Positions 7,942 to 15,701 of a stretch of 21,538 bases of DNA are shown here, piece by piece. Every line of letters starts with the position of its first letter. Position 1 is the stretch's first letter. The position numbers and the translations under genes are program-made. Under the pieces are notes generated by a model. It was not told where the DNA came from. It did not search any database and saw only the letters and a list, made by a program, of their open reading frames with translations. The stretch is taken from assembly GCA_934444485.1 (NCBI GenBank), contig CAKSCN010000020.1, forward strand, positions 1-21,538. Direction: 5' to 3'. This stretch comes from an uncultured Eubacteriales bacterium (lineage in GTDB: Bacteria > Bacillota > Clostridia > Oscillospirales > CAG-382).

Positions 7942-9462
7942 TTATGCCTTCATCGGTATTATCACGGTTTTCGTGCCGAAGGAGTTCCCCGTCATTTTGT
8001 TTGCCGCCGATATTGCCTCGGGCGCAACCTTATACTTCTTTGACACCGACCAAAGGGTATCGGACTTTGAAGGATAGCATATGACAAGCTCGTTGTCGGG
8101 CTTTGAGCAAGGTGCGCTCTCATCTATATCCACTGCCGACACGCCTGCCGTTTTCGTGCTTTCGGTGACGGTGCTTCTTGCACATATTTCCGCATTGCAC
8201 ACAATCTCCCCCTGCGAAACGGCGCATTCCGTGCCGAGTACGCACACCGAGGTATCGTACTCCGCATTCTCCAAAGCTGCGCCGTTTTCCGAGAACACTG
8301 CGTTATACGGCATTATGCCCTCGACGCTCACGATATCTCCCTCCGCACCGGCTCCGAGAACGAACACGGACATTTTGCCCGAAAGCACGGTTTTGCCGTC
8401 CATGTACTCCGCATTTGCAGAAACAATATTAGCCGTCGCTTCAATAATTTCTGTGATATCCTTTGCGGATGTACCGATACTGCCTGACACTTTAAAGCTT
8501 TCCTCGAGCGTGCCGACGGCTCTCTTTTCGGGGAACGGCTTCACCTCGACCGAGCAGGCAAAATTGCGGCAGAAAGCGTCCTCGCAAAGGTACGCCTCCG
8601 TATTCTCACGGCATATTGCGCTGACGTCTGCGGTAATTCCGACGGAAATAATGCGGTTTTCTCCGTAATTGTCGGTCATGGTGTCGGCGGAAAGCGACGT
8701 TGCGAAAATATTTACGTTCACCGTGCCGTCCTTGGGGCAGTTTCCGAGGTACGCCTCAAAGGGAATATCCTCGGTGAGCGTGACATATGTATCGTCGGAC
8801 GTTCTGTAAAGCGCACGGAATACAGCGCTTCCGTATGCCGTGCCGCCGTTTTCGGTGCATTTTACCCTGCACACGCACATATCCGCAGACGCATCGACTA
8901 TTTCCTCGACTGCCGGCATACCGCTTCCGAGTTCAAGCTCCTTGGTTATGCGAAGCTCATCGCACGGCACTTTCGTCATATTCACCGCAGAGATTTTGCG
9001 CCTTAAACATATCAGGTCTTCGCTGTCCACGGCGTCGAACGGTTCCTCCGTCGTTCCCGACCACACTGTTGCGGCAAGAGAAATGCGTGCTCTTATCGAA
9101 AGCTTTCTCTGTCCCACAGCCTTCGCCGACACAAACGTACAGCCGACGCCGCACTCTGAAACGGAATCCTCTGCAAAGTCGCCGGAGGCGCTGTCGAAGG
9201 AGAATTCGTAGTCTCTGACGCAGGACATACATTTGAGCTGTTTTTTATGATCCGACGCAAAGACAACCTTGAACACAGTCCGCACGCCGACATTGAGTGT
9301 CTTTCCGTCAAAGCGTTCGTAACGCACAACGGGGATCGCCTTTGCGAAGATCACCTTCTCAATTCCCGGCAGATATTCGGGAAGAGTTTCCTCAAATTCC
9401 GTTTCGTTTTCTTCTCTCTGAGACAAAACCTTTTCGTAAATCGTATAGCTTGAATTTTCCAT
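7942..9462 (-). CDS. sipL: SPOCS (DUF3794) and LysM domain protein, SipL-like spore coat assembly protein
   Basis: A 506-residue protein with the architecture of clostridial SipL, the SpoIVA-interacting protein that anchors the coat basement layer to the forespore (functional counterpart of Bacillus SpoVID). The N-terminal segment FEETLPEYLPGIEKVIFAKA (about 23-42) and the following beta-strands match the start of a DUF3794/SPOCS domain. SPOCS-like strand patterns recur through the middle (for example the VKPFPEKRAVGTLEESFKVSG region), suggesting several copies. A C-terminal LysM domain occupies about 458-504, with KSDTLWSVSKKYKVAPEAI and VIIPMKA. There is no signal peptide, as expected for a mother-cell cytoplasmic protein. 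The start is set by AAGGGAGAT about 8 bases upstream. It lies 64 bases after spoVM, whose product also works with SpoIVA. Confidence 0.88.
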   Translation of the reverse strand: MENSSYTIYEKVLSQREENETEFEETLPEYLPGIEKVIFAKAIPVVRYERFDGKTLNVGVRTVFKVVFASDHKKQLKCMSCVRDYEFSFDSASGDFAEDSVSECGVGCTFVSAKAVGQRKLSIRARISLAATVWSGTTEEPFDAVDSEDLICLRRKISAVNMTKVPCDELRITKELELGSGMPAVEEIVDASADMCVCRVKCTENGGTAYGSAVFRALYRTSDDTYVTLTEDIPFEAYLGNCPKDGTVNVNIFATSLSADTMTDNYGENRIISVGITADVSAICRENTEAYLCEDAFCRNFACSVEVKPFPEKRAVGTLEESFKVSGSIGTSAKDITEIIEATANIVSANAEYMDGKTVLSGKMSVFVLGAGAEGDIVSVEGIMPYNAVFSENGAALENAEYDTSVCVLGTECAVSQGEIVCNAEICARSTVTESTKTAGVSAVDIDESAPCSKPDNELVICYPSKSDTLWSVSKKYKVAPEAISAANKMTGNSFGTKTVIIPMKA

Positions 9463-9526
9463 GTGAATATCTCCCTTTTTGTACTTTGTATTTCAAAAGG
9501 ATTATATTCACGGAAAGTCCGATGTA

Positions 9527-9601
9527 TTACTTTTTTCTCAAGAAAAGCGACAAGAGAGGCTTTAAGACCTTCGGCGGTTTCAAGAGTACTATTTTAAGCA
9601 T
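9527..9601 (-). CDS. spoVM: SpoVM-like amphipathic peptide (24 aa)
   Basis: A 24-codon ORF (ATG at 9601, TAA ending at 9527) with a very strong ribosome site, GGGGAGG, 7 bases upstream. The peptide has a hydrophobic start, then KPPKVL, then a leucine-rich helix ending in RKK. Bacillus subtilis SpoVM (26 residues) has the equivalent KLPKFL block, followed by a hydrophobic helix and a basic end. SpoVM is the curvature-sensing peptide that marks the forespore outer membrane and recruits SpoIVA. The SipL-like gene next downstream fits this, since SpoVM, SpoIVA and SipL act in one coat basement complex. A second Pro (KPPK) and KP in place of the GG pair are differences from Bacillus. The peptide is too short for default gene callers. 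The call rests on pattern, ribosome site and neighbourhood. Confidence 0.82.
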   Translation of the reverse strand: MLKIVLLKPPKVLKPLLSLFLRKK

Positions 9602-9645
9602 ATATATTCCTCCCCAATAAAAGAATCAAAGAAAGCCGTGACGCT

Positions 9646-9795
9646 TCACCGTCCGAAAAAGCAGAGAAAGCCCACGGCGACGAGAAGCACCGCTTCTATG
9701 CATACCATAACCGATGCCGGCAAAAACACGGCGAGAAGTATACTGACTCCGGCTGCGGCAACGCCGACTCCGACTCCCGTACAGCTTTTTCTCAT
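9646..9795 (-). CDS. 49-aa small hydrophobic membrane protein upstream of spoVM
   Basis: ATG at 9795, TGA ending at 9646. A near-perfect GGAGGT lies 7 bases upstream. After MRKSCTG the peptide has two hydrophobic stretches: residues about 8-25 (Gly/Val/Ala rich, VGVGVAAAGVSILLAVFLP) and about 28-48 (VMVCIEAVLLVAVGFLCFF), joined by a Pro-Ala-Ser turn. A two-helix membrane hairpin is likely. No family is recognised. It precedes spoVM by 44 bases and follows a sigma-K/E-like promoter, so expression in the sporulating mother cell is inferred. A long plus-strand frame over the same region is low-complexity and has no ribosome site. Confidence 0.7.
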   Translation of the reverse strand: MRKSCTGVGVGVAAAGVSILLAVFLPASVMVCIEAVLLVAVGFLCFFGR

Positions 9796-9859
9796 TTCAA
9801 TGACCTCCGTTCGCTTCAGCACACATTATCACTGCCGGTCCACTCTCTGCCGGATATCA

Positions 9860-9887
9860 TATACTATGCGTCGGGAGAAAATTTTGT
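9860..9887 (-). promoter_or_regulatory. candidate sigma-K (or sigma-E) promoter of the small ORF-spoVM-SipL unit
   Basis: On the minus strand CATAGTATA (9868-9860) matches CATAnnnTA exactly, with AC at 9887-9886 and a 17-base spacer, the same geometry as the candidate ahead of spoVFA. The -10 also fits sigma-E, but no ATA-type -35 was seen. The predicted leader before the 49-aa ORF is about 58 bases. Confidence 0.5.
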
Positions 9888-9902
9888 TACCGTCTTTTAC
9901 CC

Positions 9903-12341
9903 TCAGATTATAAGCTCGGAGGTTTCGCAGAGGCTTGCGCCGTCGTATATTACGGTCTTTACCTCGTATCTTCCGAAGCCTAGATTTATGTGAGCACCGC
10001 AGAGTGAAAGGACGGCGTTTCCCGGTTCGGGGCTGTTATTGAAAAGTCTCAATATGTACCTTTCACCGTTATGCTCCTTTTTCATTGCGGTAAGGACAAT
10101 ATCACGGCAATCAATGCCTATTTCAAGCTTTCTGACTTTGCGGTGTGCATCGGGAAACGGGAAAAGGTTTCTCGCAAGCGGCAGCGTCGCGAATTCGGAC
10201 GCCTGTCTTTCGGTCTCGCCTATATTGCAGGCACACATCCTGAAACCGAAACGGCGTTCGCCGAGGTCAAATCTGTTGACATAGCGAGAATCCTTAAGAA
10301 GAGGTCTTTCACCTATAGGATGTGCGCAGTATACGGCGGTTCTGAGAAGAGAAAGGTACAGCGTTCCCTTTTCAAACGACGAACCGTGAGTCCCGGCATT
10401 GAAAAAGGCAAGCCACTCGGACTCCGGCATACTGCCGTCCTTCACTGCGGAAAATCTCTGTGCGGCGCACTCTCTGCCGTCATTGTAAAGAGGTTCGGTG
10501 CAGTATGCCCCCTGACCGTAATACTCGCCGCTTTCGGCGTTTGTGAAAACCGCAAGCTTTAACATCCTGTTCGGTGCAGACATAAAGGTATCTGCCGTTA
10601 CGTCGATGTACGGTTCTGTTTTGTATATGTCGTACTGCAAACGAACGAAATTGTTTTCCGCTTCAAAAAACGCTTCGACACTTGTCAAAATATCGCCGTC
10701 CTCGATTATCTGCACCTTATCAACTTTGCCGAACGGAGTTTCACCTCCTACACAGCTAAACGGACGTCCGTTTTCTCCCATGCGTTTCAGCTGCTCCGCA
10801 CTCATCCCCCACGGGTCGGCGTTGTCGTCGTACAGATACGGTCGGAACGAATCGGGTTTTATGTACTCTCTGCCTCCGGAAACAAACGAGGTGAGAAGTC
10901 CGGTTTCACAGCTTATCGTAACCTTTGTATTCTTTCCGAAACGGACAATATCCTCGGTCGGAACGGTACAGGTTTCCTTTTCGACAATCGGTACATAGTC
11001 AACATATGCGGAAAAACGGTTCAGTGCCATTGGTTTGAGCTTTGCGTGGAATACAATCTTTTTGCGCCAGTCGAGGTTGAGGTTGCTCTCTTCCTTGACA
11101 AGCTGATATTCGACGCTGTTGCCGCAGGTGTCGTACAATCGTATACTTGACTCAATGGTTTCAGACCGGTTCTGTGCGGCAAGCATGAATTCACATACAA
11201 CCTCCGTCTCCCACTCATACGGGTGCGGATTGAAAACAAACAGCGGATACTCACCGTCGGCGGCAGACTCTTCGGCAGATGCCATTGCAAAAAGTGCCTT
11301 TGTTTTCTCTTTTTCAAGTATTTCGAGACCGTGACAAATGATGTTTATTCCGTTACTCTCTCCGGTCTTTATACTGCTTCCGGGAAGAATGTCGTGGAAT
11401 TCGCTTATCATGAGATCCTTCGCCGCCTCGGCAAGCGCTTTATCGGGATATTTACAAAGTCCTCGAAGCTCCGCTGCGGTACACATTTTCTCGGTGAGGT
11501 AAAGTTCGTCTTCAAGCTTTGCGTGGAATCTTTTTATTTCCGACACCGACGTATAGCATCCCGGCATAACGGTACGGAACGATTTATTGTGAACGATAGT
11601 CGGAAAAGCTTCCCCAAAGAATTTTTCGGGAGTTGAATGTATTATTTCAAAATCGACCTCCTCCGCAAGCTTCTTTATATCCGCAAGATCCTTTCTCGAC
11701 GGACCGCCGCCGTGGTTGCCGACGCCCCAGAGAACGCAGTCGACGTCGTCGATGCCCCTCTCGGCTATGCGGCGTCTTATCTTATCCGCAGTTTCTCCCA
11801 TCAAGCTGCCGTAGCCGTCAGGTGAAACGAAAACTTTTATCTGCGAGCCGTCGGGACTCTCCCACAGCATTGTTTTTGCCGGGTAAGGGTCGCTACCGGA
11901 ACGGCATATTATGTACCCCGTCTGACCGCATTTTTTAAGAATCTGCGGAAGTCCGACAGAATGTCCGAAGCTGTCAAAATTCACGGCAACAGTCGGTGTG
12001 ACGCCGAAATTCTCTTTAAAGAAATCAAATCCCATGCGAATCTGCCGCACGATGCTCTCGCCTTGCGGAATATTTGCGTCGGGCTGTAAGTACCAGCCGC
12101 CCATTATGTTCCATTTGCCGCACTTTACAAGTTCTTTGATTTTGCCGAAAAGCTCGGGTGCGTTTTCCTTTATACATTCGTAAAGAATCGCCTCGTTGTG
12201 GCAGAAGATATAATCAAATTCTTCCGACAGTTTGACGGCGGAGTAAAACGTCGAAAGCGCTCCGGCAAGACCCTCGGTCAGATCCCACTGCCAGATCGGG
12301 TCGATGTGCGCTTCGCAGATAAGGTGCAATCTTTTTGTCAT
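9903..12341 (-). CDS. glycoside hydrolase family 38 alpha-mannosidase
   Basis: An 812-residue, probably cytoplasmic enzyme (no signal peptide) that hydrolyses terminal alpha-mannosides, likely on imported oligosaccharides. The GH38 N-terminal catalytic domain shows the zinc motif AHIDPIWQWD (11-20; His12 and Asp14), GGWYLQPDANIPQGESIVRQ (81-100), and NFDSFGH (121-127) with the candidate nucleophile Asp123. A later GNHGGGPS region is also present. The middle and C-terminal beta-rich domains follow, with QGAYCTEPLYNDGRE and NLFPFP segments. The open frame extends upstream to 12683, but the ATG at 12341 has GGAGG 9 bases before it and begins the conserved domain at once, so it is chosen. It is divergent from an AraC regulator, the usual layout for a catabolic gene and its activator. 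Confidence 0.92.
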   Translation of the reverse strand: MTKRLHLICEAHIDPIWQWDLTEGLAGALSTFYSAVKLSEEFDYIFCHNEAILYECIKENAPELFGKIKELVKCGKWNIMGGWYLQPDANIPQGESIVRQIRMGFDFFKENFGVTPTVAVNFDSFGHSVGLPQILKKCGQTGYIICRSGSDPYPAKTMLWESPDGSQIKVFVSPDGYGSLMGETADKIRRRIAERGIDDVDCVLWGVGNHGGGPSRKDLADIKKLAEEVDFEIIHSTPEKFFGEAFPTIVHNKSFRTVMPGCYTSVSEIKRFHAKLEDELYLTEKMCTAAELRGLCKYPDKALAEAAKDLMISEFHDILPGSSIKTGESNGINIICHGLEILEKEKTKALFAMASAEESAADGEYPLFVFNPHPYEWETEVVCEFMLAAQNRSETIESSIRLYDTCGNSVEYQLVKEESNLNLDWRKKIVFHAKLKPMALNRFSAYVDYVPIVEKETCTVPTEDIVRFGKNTKVTISCETGLLTSFVSGGREYIKPDSFRPYLYDDNADPWGMSAEQLKRMGENGRPFSCVGGETPFGKVDKVQIIEDGDILTSVEAFFEAENNFVRLQYDIYKTEPYIDVTADTFMSAPNRMLKLAVFTNAESGEYYGQGAYCTEPLYNDGRECAAQRFSAVKDGSMPESEWLAFFNAGTHGSSFEKGTLYLSLLRTAVYCAHPIGERPLLKDSRYVNRFDLGERRFGFRMCACNIGETERQASEFATLPLARNLFPFPDAHRKVRKLEIGIDCRDIVLTAMKKEHNGERYILRLFNNSPEPGNAVLSLCGAHINLGFGRYEVKTVIYDGASLCETSELII

Positions 12342-12381
12342 TAATATAAACCTCCGATAATCAGATAATTGTTTAATATAA

Positions 12382-12414
12382 ATTATAGCATTGTTAACGG
12401 TGCAATGATATAAT
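12382..12414. promoter_or_regulatory. 33-bp palindrome holding divergent -10 boxes of the mannosidase and AraC genes
   Basis: The left arm ATTATAGCATTG (12382-12393) and right arm CAATGATATAAT (12403-12414) are inverted copies matching at 11 of 12 positions, with a 9-base centre. The outer six bases of each arm read TATAAT outward: 12387-12382 towards the mannosidase and 12409-12414 towards the regulator. Neither has a good -35 at 16-18 bases, suggesting activated promoters. A separate 10-base direct repeat, TTAATATAAA, occurs at 12341-12350 and 12373-12382, 32 bases apart. Confidence 0.55.
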
Positions 12415-12461
12415 AAAGCCGTCGAAAAGTTTAAAAATTTTGTCATTTGCGAGGTGAGCGC

Positions 12462-13349
12462 ATGAGTGCTGACTACTTTGTCGAAAATGAAATGTCCGAG
12501 GAAAGCCCGGTTCAGTGCCGTAAAGTTGCACTGCACAAGGACAGGGTGTGGACAAAGCCGCACATACATTCGAGAATAGAGCTTCTTTACTGCATTGAGG
12601 GAAAAATGAAGGTAGTCTCGGGCGACAGCGAAACGATAATTTCCAAGGGAGATTTCATAATAATCGAATCTTACATGGTTCACTCAATATATGCCTTAAC
12701 CGATGGAGAAAACATCAACGCCGTGATTAAATTTTTTCCGGAGCTTCTTATTCCGCCAACCGCTTCGGCTTCGGAATTTTCGTACTTTCTCCCTTTTGTG
12801 CTGAGGGACGAAAAAGTAAAGAAGCACTTCACCTCAAAGGAACTTGAGGGAAGCGTAATTCCCGAGGCGGTCGCCGAAATTGCAAATGAGTGTCTCGAAC
12901 GCCGCTTCGGCTATGAGATTGCGGTGCGTCTCAACATAAACCGCATCTTTTTGTGGGTGCTTCGGGAGTGGGAAAAGGAAGGATTGTGGATTGACAGCAA
13001 GGAAAAGAAGCTGACGGCTGTCATTTCGCCGGCACTCGGCTTTGTGCATGAAAACTGCACAAGCGACATAAAGCTTGCCGATGCGGCGAAGATCTGCCAC
13101 GTAAGCGAGAGCTATTTTTCGAGGAGCTTCAAAAAGCTGACCGGAAGAAGTTTTTCGGAGTACATAAACTTCGTCCGACTCGCAAACGCAAAAAAGCTTC
13201 TCATATCCTCGGCTTTGTCCGTAACGGAGGTGGGATTTGCAAGCGGCTTTTCTTCAACAAGCTATTTCATAACAAAGTTCCGAAGGTTTTACGGTGAAAC
13301 GCCTTACAGCTACAGAAATAAGCTTCAGGGTTTCGGGGACGAGACCTAA
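12462..13349 (+). CDS. AraC-family transcriptional regulator
   Basis: A 295-residue two-domain regulator. The N-terminal about 100 residues form a cupin-type sensing domain (HIHSRIELLYCIEGKMKVV, then KGDFIIIESYMVHS). The C-terminal about 100 residues are the AraC/XylS double helix-turn-helix: HENCTSDIKLADAAKICHVS for the first, and VTEVGFASGFSSTSYFITKF, then RRFYGETPYSYR, for the second, the family signature. The ATG at 12462 has GAGGTG 5 bases upstream and is preferred over a TTG at 12447. It is divergent from the GH38 mannosidase gene and probably controls it in response to a sugar; the ligand cannot be read from the sequence. Confidence 0.93.
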   Translation: MSADYFVENEMSEESPVQCRKVALHKDRVWTKPHIHSRIELLYCIEGKMKVVSGDSETIISKGDFIIIESYMVHSIYALTDGENINAVIKFFPELLIPPTASASEFSYFLPFVLRDEKVKKHFTSKELEGSVIPEAVAEIANECLERRFGYEIAVRLNINRIFLWVLREWEKEGLWIDSKEKKLTAVISPALGFVHENCTSDIKLADAAKICHVSESYFSRSFKKLTGRSFSEYINFVRLANAKKLLISSALSVTEVGFASGFSSTSYFITKFRRFYGETPYSYRNKLQGFGDET

Positions 13350-13374
13350 CTCGTTCTCCGGGAACAAAAAAATG

Positions 13375-13411
13375 AGGGACTCAATCTTTTCGGTGAGTCC
13401 CTGTCATTTTT
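13375..13411. terminator. bidirectional rho-independent terminator
   Basis: AGGGACTCA (13375-13383) pairs with TGAGTCCCT (13394-13402): a 9-bp stem with a 10-base loop. TCATTTTTA follows on plus, and on minus the stem is followed by CATTTTTTTG. It serves the convergent AraC gene (plus) and cyclophilin gene (minus). Confidence 0.9.
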
Positions 13412-13436
13412 ATACGCATATGCAATCGCTTTCCGA

Positions 13437-13916
13437 TTACTCCTCAATAATTACGACTTTTGCCATCTTCTGCTCGTTTTTAGGACGGTCGGAACGGTCG
13501 GTGTCGCAGGAAGCTATTTCGTCGAGAGTATCGAAGCCGTCGATGAGCTTGCCGAATGCGGCGTACTGACCGTCAAGGTGCGGTGCGTCCTCGTGCATGA
13601 TGAAGAACTGAGAGCCGGCGGAATCGGGCATCATGGAACGTGCCATGGAGAGAACGCCTCTGGTATGCTTGAGGTTATTCTTCACGCCGTTTGACGAAAA
13701 CTCACCCTTAATCTGATATCCCGGACCGCCCATGCCCGTACCTGTGGGGTCTCCTCCCTGAATCATGAAGCCCTCGATTACACGGTGGAAAATGAGTCCG
13801 TCGTAAAAGCCCTCCTTTACAAGCTTTGCGAAGTTTTCGACCGTTATGGGTGCGGTCTCGGGGTAAAGCTCGGCAGTCATTGTCTTGCCGTTTTCCATTT
13901 CAAATCTTACTTTCAT
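13437..13916 (-). CDS. cyclophilin-type peptidyl-prolyl cis-trans isomerase
   Basis: A 159-residue cytoplasmic cyclophilin that speeds proline isomerisation during protein folding. Family blocks visible: FHRVIEGFMIQGGDPTGTG (with the catalytic Arg of FHRV), GEF, the MARSMMPDSAGSQFFIMH segment and the HLDGQYAAFGKLIDG loop. The last has His where eukaryotic cyclophilins carry the cyclosporin-contacting Trp, common in bacteria. The frame extends to 13961, but the ATG at 13916 has GAAAGGA 9 bases upstream and begins at the domain start. The gene follows sanA by 117 bases on the same strand and may have its own weak promoter (TATAAA near the 13940s). Confidence 0.95.
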   Translation of the reverse strand: MKVRFEMENGKTMTAELYPETAPITVENFAKLVKEGFYDGLIFHRVIEGFMIQGGDPTGTGMGGPGYQIKGEFSSNGVKNNLKHTRGVLSMARSMMPDSAGSQFFIMHEDAPHLDGQYAAFGKLIDGFDTLDEIASCDTDRSDRPKNEQKMAKVVIIEE

Positions 13917-14033
13917 CTTCTGTTTTCCTTTCGGTAAATAGTATTTATAATGTGCATTCACGGCATCGCCGAAAACGCCTTTATACGTGAAGATACATAC
14001 TCAAAACGAGATGCTTTCTTTGCCACGGCGGAT

Positions 14034-14735
14034 TTACTCACTCATGTAGCGGTTATTCTCAAGGTCATGCGTGGAGGCTCCGCTTCCAGAAACGGGTATC
14101 GCTTCACCGAGATATGTGGGTTGTGCGCCGACAAGGCATCCGAAGAAGTCTTTGACAATTGCGAGGCTTTCACGGAAATAGTTATACGCCATGTACACGC
14201 CGCCCCACTTGTAGTCGTCGCTCGCAACGCCGTATGCCTCGACACCCGACATTCTCGCACAGTAAACCGCACGGTAAAGGTGATACTTCTGCGTCACCAT
14301 CACGGCACTGTCAGCACAGAAAACCTTCTTCGCTCGGACGGCGGTCTCATAGGTCGAGAAGCCTGCGTGGTCGAGGAAGATGTCGTCGGCATCAACGCCC
14401 GAATTCACGGCGTAAAGGTACATACCTCCGACCTCGTTGTAATCGTCCCTGCCGTGGTCTCCGCTGAAGATGAGTTTCCCTGCGGCGCCGTTTTTGTAAA
14501 GTCTTATCCCCATATCGAGGCGGCTTGCGAGCATATACCCGGGATTTCCGCTTGGCATCACTCTTGCGCCGAGTACGATAACGGCGTCCGTGTCAAGCTT
14601 TTCCGCTTCCTCGGGAGCGACGATATACCGTGACGCATACACACGCACGAACACATTTATTCCGACGAAAAGCAAAAGCATAACCGCAAAAAAGATTGCC
14701 GCCGCCTTGGCAAAGCGTATAATAAACGCCTTCAC
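14034..14735 (-). CDS. SanA/YdcF-like DUF218 envelope protein
   Basis: A 233-residue protein with one N-terminal membrane helix (about 8-29) and an extracytoplasmic DUF218 domain. The domain blocks are DAVIVLGARV, the MLASRLDMGIRLYKNG helix, KLIFSGDHG, the NEVGGMYLYAVNSGV segment, FSTYETAVRAK and TQKYHLYRAVYCAR. Relatives include SanA of enteric bacteria (vancomycin sensitivity at high temperature) and YdcF; the biochemical activity is not settled. The start is a GTG at 14735 with AGGGGAG about 8 bases upstream. It has its own sigma-A promoter and is divergent from the isomerase-like gene. Confidence 0.88.
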   Translation of the reverse strand: MKAFIIRFAKAAAIFFAVMLLLFVGINVFVRVYASRYIVAPEEAEKLDTDAVIVLGARVMPSGNPGYMLASRLDMGIRLYKNGAAGKLIFSGDHGRDDYNEVGGMYLYAVNSGVDADDIFLDHAGFSTYETAVRAKKVFCADSAVMVTQKYHLYRAVYCARMSGVEAYGVASDDYKWGGVYMAYNYFRESLAIVKDFFGCLVGAQPTYLGEAIPVSGSGASTHDLENNRYMSE

Positions 14736-14776
14736 GTCATTCTCTCCCCTTTCGGCATAACGAGTACTTTTTTGTA

Positions 14777-14805
14777 ATTATAGCATTTTTAAGGCAAAAA
14801 TTCAA
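14777..14805 (-). promoter_or_regulatory. sigma-A promoter of the SanA-like gene
   Basis: On the minus strand the -35 is TTGAAT (14805-14800) and the -10 is TATAAT (14782-14777), with exactly 17 bases between. The predicted leader before the GTG at 14735 is about 35 bases. Confidence 0.8.
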
Positions 14806-14877
14806 GTACAAAGAAGCGAATTTTTGTATACTCTTTTTGTTTTACATATTGTTAATACATTCGCAAAGCGGATTCTG

Positions 14878-14883
14878 TATAAT
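14878..14883 (+). promoter_or_regulatory. -10 box of the isomerase-like gene promoter
   Basis: A perfect TATAAT lies 41 bases before the ATG at 14924. No good -35 sits at 16-18 bases; the nearest TTGTTA (14849-14854) is 23 bases away, so the promoter may be weak or factor-dependent. Confidence 0.4.
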
Positions 14884-14923
14884 ACCCGTGAGGTTAATTT
14901 TTATATTGAAAGGAATTACTTCC

Positions 14924-15652
14924 ATGAAAACAGCACTTCAGTTATATTCAATAAAGGACATATCCGAATCAAAAGGCATTTTCGAGTCGCTGAAGACCGC
15001 AAAGGAGCTTGGTTACGACGGCGTGGAATTTGCCGGATACTTCGGAAAAACTCCCGAGGAGCTTAAGGAAGAGCTTGACAGACTCGGGCTTGAGGTTGCC
15101 GGTGCGCATATACGCGCCGACGCATTTCTCGGCGACGGCTTTGACGAAACGATAAAGGGTCTCGAGGTTCTCGGCGCATACTGCACCTGCATTCCGTGGT
15201 ACACGATAGAAACAGCAAAACAGGCGGAGGAAGCCGGCAAGCTCTTCGATGAGATAGGCAAAAAGGTGACGGCGCACGGAATTAAGTTCGGCTACCACAA
15301 CCATGAGTCGGAGTTCAAGGAGGCTGGAGAAAAGCTTCTTATCGACATTATCCTTGAGAACTGCGCTCCGGAAAATGTGTTCTTTGAGCTTGACTGCCGC
15401 CATGCTGCGATAACGAACCACAACCCCATTGTTGAGGCATTGAGGTACAGCGGTAGGATCCCGGTTCTTCATGCAAGAGACACGGACATGAAAAAAGATG
15501 TTGCGGTCGGCGAAGGCGTCGTTGACTTTCCGACGGTCGTAAAAGAGGCGCACGGAGTTGAATGGCTCGTCGTTGAGAACGGAAACATAGGCTCGAATCT
15601 CGATGAGCTTCGCCGCAGTGCCAAATACCTCAAGGAAATTTTTGCAAAGTAA
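14924..15652 (+). CDS. sugar phosphate isomerase/epimerase (xylose isomerase-like TIM barrel)
   Basis: A 242-residue protein of the AP endonuclease 2/xylose isomerase-like TIM-barrel family, which contains divalent-metal sugar isomerases, epimerases and inositol catabolism enzymes. Visible family blocks: LYSIKD at the N-terminus, LGYDGVEFAGYFG, GIKFGYHNHESEF with metal-site candidate His and Glu residues, VFFELDCRHA, VLHARDTD, and WLVVENGN ending the barrel. There is no signal peptide. The substrate cannot be assigned. The frame extends upstream to 14837, but the ATG at 14924 has GAAAGGA 9 bases before it. It stands alone between a divergent sanA-like gene and a double terminator. Confidence 0.88.
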   Translation: MKTALQLYSIKDISESKGIFESLKTAKELGYDGVEFAGYFGKTPEELKEELDRLGLEVAGAHIRADAFLGDGFDETIKGLEVLGAYCTCIPWYTIETAKQAEEAGKLFDEIGKKVTAHGIKFGYHNHESEFKEAGEKLLIDIILENCAPENVFFELDCRHAAITNHNPIVEALRYSGRIPVLHARDTDMKKDVAVGEGVVDFPTVVKEAHGVEWLVVENGNIGSNLDELRRSAKYLKEIFAK

Positions 15653-15701
15653 AGTACACATATGGATTGTATGCGCATAAATCGTATACATACAAAGAAA
15701 A

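Noticed and set aside
9463..9515. Possible sigma-E promoter between spoVM and the SipL-like gene (GAATATA with AATACAAA)
   Set aside because: The spacer is only about 10 bases, too short for sigma-E, and the region is AT-rich, so a chance match is likely.
9638..9913. Plus-strand ORF of 91 codons in the 9463-9902 interval
   Set aside because: It is low-complexity (Thr/Pro/Arg), has no ribosome site, and lies antisense to the better supported 49-aa ORF and the sporulation promoter.
12342..12683. N-terminal extension of the mannosidase frame to 12683
   Set aside because: It overlaps the divergent promoter and the AraC coding region, and the GGAGG site plus domain start support the ATG at 12341.
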